Shown one piece after another: positions 62,552-64,000 of a stretch of 64,000 bases of DNA. The notes under the pieces are model-generated. The model made no database searches. It was not told the DNA's origin and worked only from the letters and a program-made list of their open reading frames with translations. Numbering within the stretch: the first letter of the stretch is position 1; every line of letters starts with the position of its first letter. A program made the translations under genes and the position numbers. Source of the DNA: Chitinispirillales bacterium ANBcel5 (lineage in GTDB: Bacteria; Fibrobacterota; Chitinivibrionia; Chitinivibrionales; Chitinispirillaceae); assembly GCA_029688955.1 (NCBI GenBank), contig JARUKZ010000014.1, forward strand, positions 38,487-102,486. Reading direction: 5' to 3'.

Positions 62552-63493
62552 TCAGTTTTCCACTGTATAGTAGATCCTGTTATTTACCTCTTTAGTGCTC
62601 ACCAGGTCCCTTTTTTTACTGTTTTCAACCAGGATTGATGCAGCATTCAGGGTAATGCCAAGGCTCACTGAGATATCTTCGAGCGTGGAAGGTCTGCGTT
62701 TTAGCAGGCTCATGAGAGCATCGTTTTGCTCCTGTAGCTGTGATCCGCCCGGAAGCGGCTCAGCGAAGTTTCGGGAGACGATCTCTACTGGCAGTGGTTT
62801 CATAAATTCCGCGATGGTTGCGAGTTCTTCGGGAGAAGCGGCGGTTAGCCAGCTGCATGTACCCGGTCTGTCCAGCGAGTTTAGCTGAATCCTGGTTGGT
62901 TTGATTCGTTGGATAGTTTCTTTAAACAGCTTCAGTTCCTGTTCGGTGTCATTTATCCCCGGCACAATGAACACCTCAAGCCAGATCTGGCCCTTAAACT
63001 CCCTTGAAAACTCCACCAGCCCATCAATTAGCATCTCACAGTCTACAGAAACGGCTGGTTTATTGATTTTTTCAAACACCTGAGTGGAAACCGCGTCCAA
63101 TGAAGGCAGGACTATATCACACCCAAGCACACCGCGGCGAACCTCTGGAAGGTGAAAAAAGGTACTGTTGGTTAAAAGAGCCACCTTTATGGAGGGGTAA
63201 TTACTTTTTACATGATTGATAATGGTATCTATTTGACTATGAAGTGTGGGCTCACCACTGCCCCCCAAAGTAACATAATCGGGACTGGGGTGTGTTGAAA
63301 GATAGTGGTTGAGTTCTTCAATGATATCCCGGGCAGGGACATATTCTTTGCGCTCATGAATCAGCTCGGTGGTTGCCCCGCACTCACAATAGATGCAATC
63401 CAGGGTACAGGTTTTAAATGGTACCATATCGATACCAAGTGACAGACCAAGTCTTCTGGAGCGCACAGGGCCAAAAAGGTTTTTATACTGCAT
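62552..63493 (-). CDS. radical SAM protein with C-terminal winged-helix domain
   Basis: A 313-residue radical SAM enzyme. The cluster motif is CTLDCIYC (CX3CX2C), followed by CGATTELIHERKEY and the SAM-binding segment VTLGGSGEPTLHSQ. The last 65 residues form a winged-helix-like domain (LKRRPSTLEDISVSLGIT), suggesting nucleic-acid or regulatory contact. It resembles the TYW1-like/COG0731 group of unknown substrate. The ATG at 63491-63493 lies behind an uninterrupted run of eight G on the coding strand (63500-63507 as C), which doubles as its ribosome-binding site and could be prone to slippage. Confidence 0.85.
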   Translation of the reverse strand: MQYKNLFGPVRSRRLGLSLGIDMVPFKTCTLDCIYCECGATTELIHERKEYVPARDIIEELNHYLSTHPSPDYVTLGGSGEPTLHSQIDTIINHVKSNYPSIKVALLTNSTFFHLPEVRRGVLGCDIVLPSLDAVSTQVFEKINKPAVSVDCEMLIDGLVEFSREFKGQIWLEVFIVPGINDTEQELKLFKETIQRIKPTRIQLNSLDRPGTCSWLTAASPEELATIAEFMKPLPVEIVSRNFAEPLPGGSQLQEQNDALMSLLKRRPSTLEDISVSLGITLNAASILVENSKKRDLVSTKEVNNRIYYTVEN

Positions 63494-63720
63494 GATTATC
63501 CCCCCCCACGTTGTATTTGACCTTTAATCGACTGTTATAAAGATACATTGTAGTAAGAGTAGAAGGAGGGGGGATTTGGGATTTGGAGTAAAGATTTGGG
63601 ATAAAAATTTTATGGGGCTAAAGGCAATGGATTGGGTCACCCCCGGGCGTCAATGGTGAAAGCGTGAAAGGATCCGTTTGGGGGGACCCTTGGGCTATAA
63701 TCGCGGGAGGAAAGGGAAAA

Positions 63721-63755
63721 TTTGGAATTTGGAATTTGGAGTTTGGAGTTTGGAA
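63721..63755 (+). repeat. heptanucleotide tandem repeat, 5 copies
   Basis: Five consecutive units of TTTGGA(A/G) at 63721-63755 run directly into the octamer array. Confidence 0.9.
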
Positions 63756-63824
63756 TGAAGGAATGAAGGAATGAAGGAATGAAGGAATGAAGGAATGAAG
63801 GAATGAAGGAATGAAGGAATGAAG
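63753..63824 (+). repeat. octanucleotide tandem repeat, 9 identical copies
   Basis: Nine perfect GAATGAAG units at 63753-63824. Identity of all copies points to recent expansion by slippage. Confidence 0.95.
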
Positions 63825-63856
63825 CCACACCTCAGCTGGGTATTATGGACAATGCA

Positions 63857-63937
63857 CTTAAGCAGTTCCTCGAGCGTGTTTTGAGCGTGATTCGAAGGGC
63901 GTGCGTCGAAGGTTGCCTTAAGCAGTTCCCCGAGCGT
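63857..63937 (+). repeat. interspersed 21-bp repeat, two copies
   Basis: CTTAAGCAGTTCC(T/C)CGAGCGT occurs at 63857-63877 and 63917-63937, 60 bp apart with one mismatch. GAGCGT and GGGCGT words recur between them. It may be part of a dispersed intergenic repeat family in the genome. Confidence 0.6.
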
Positions 63938-64000
63938 AGCCGAGGGGCGTTTCAGCCTATGAAAAAACTCATTTTAAACCCGCAACTCGTCTCGGCTCCA

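Larger units (their letters stand above)
63494..64000. other. non-coding, repeat-rich right end of the window
   Basis: No convincing gene lies in these 507 bp; the ORFs read from them are artefacts of tandem repeats. Content in order: an A/T- and G-rich stretch with GGGATTTGG-type words (63573-63620), five heptamers TTTGGA(A/G) (63721-63755), nine octamers GAATGAAG (63753-63824) and two copies of a 21-bp word (63857-63877 and 63917-63937). Confidence 0.8.

Noticed and set aside
63753..63824. Direct repeats considered as a CRISPR array
   Set aside because: The units are 8 bp, contiguous and without spacers, and no cas gene is present.
63618..63830. Minus-strand ORFs of repeated HSFIPSF-type peptide
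   Set aside because: Purely the antisense translation of the GAATGAAG array; no start signal or protein-like composition outside the repeat.

Overview
The window looks like a chromosomal segment of a strictly anaerobic, Gram-negative-type bacterium with moderate-to-low GC. The best guess is Fibrobacterota/Chitinispirillaceae-like. This is an inference from gene content: a trimeric NADH-linked [FeFe] hydrogenase with a full H-cluster maturase set, a secreted repeat protein with a type IX-secretion-like C-terminal domain, a PorV-like outer-membrane barrel, intracellular GH5 and GH13 enzymes, and the MEP isoprenoid pathway. No rRNA, tRNA, CRISPR array, insertion sequence or prophage gene was recognised.

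Layout. 1-7.3 kb: the end of an M16C protease, a phosphohexomutase, a YihY/BrkB membrane protein, a dynamin-like GTPase and a small DUF2934 protein with a histone-like repeated tail. 7.3-20.3 kb: a divergent hydrogenase locus. The minus-strand arm (DRTGG protein, CBS-HATPase protein, DRTGG protein, PHP protein, Rex) looks like a redox and phospho-signalling arm. The plus-strand arm encodes HydC, an HATPase protein, a stand-alone 2Fe-2S protein, HydB, HydA, a TM1266-type regulator, HydF, HydG, an unknown 80-residue protein and HydE. Two Rex-like palindromes lie between the arms, and an attenuator-like leader with a strong terminator separates hydA from the maturation genes.

20.5-32.9 kb: a PAC2-family gene behind a very good sigma-54 promoter, a DAHP synthase, then a PrkA-YeaH-SpoVR stress module extended by a second, divergent PrkA-like ATPase and a small P-loop kinase, followed by a DUF362 ferredoxin-like protein and a lipoate ligase. 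32.8-47.5 kb: a hybrid histidine kinase, RsmE, an outer-membrane barrel, Asd, a strongly divergent enolase homologue, a charged membrane protein with flotillin FloA, a sigma-54-preceded secreted BNR/YCF48-repeat protein, a DUF4184 membrane protein, a stress protein and a DegP/HtrA protease.

47.7-64 kb: intracellular glycan enzymes (GH5, GH13, a divergent AnmK-like kinase), two GT2 glycosyltransferases, Dxs, then Tgt, an M29-like peptidase and an Smr protein. These are followed by a GT4 glycosyltransferase, a 981-residue fusion of PorV-like barrel, TPR, nucleotidase-like and TolB-like propeller domains, and a radical SAM protein. The window ends in non-coding DNA rich in short tandem repeats.

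The strongest candidates for undescribed biology are the hydrogenase signalling arm, the PrkA/PrkA2/P-loop kinase module, the active-site-altered enolase homologue, the four-part outer-membrane fusion, and the sigma-54 promoters in front of PAC2 and the secreted repeat protein. All assignments come from reading motifs; no database search was possible.
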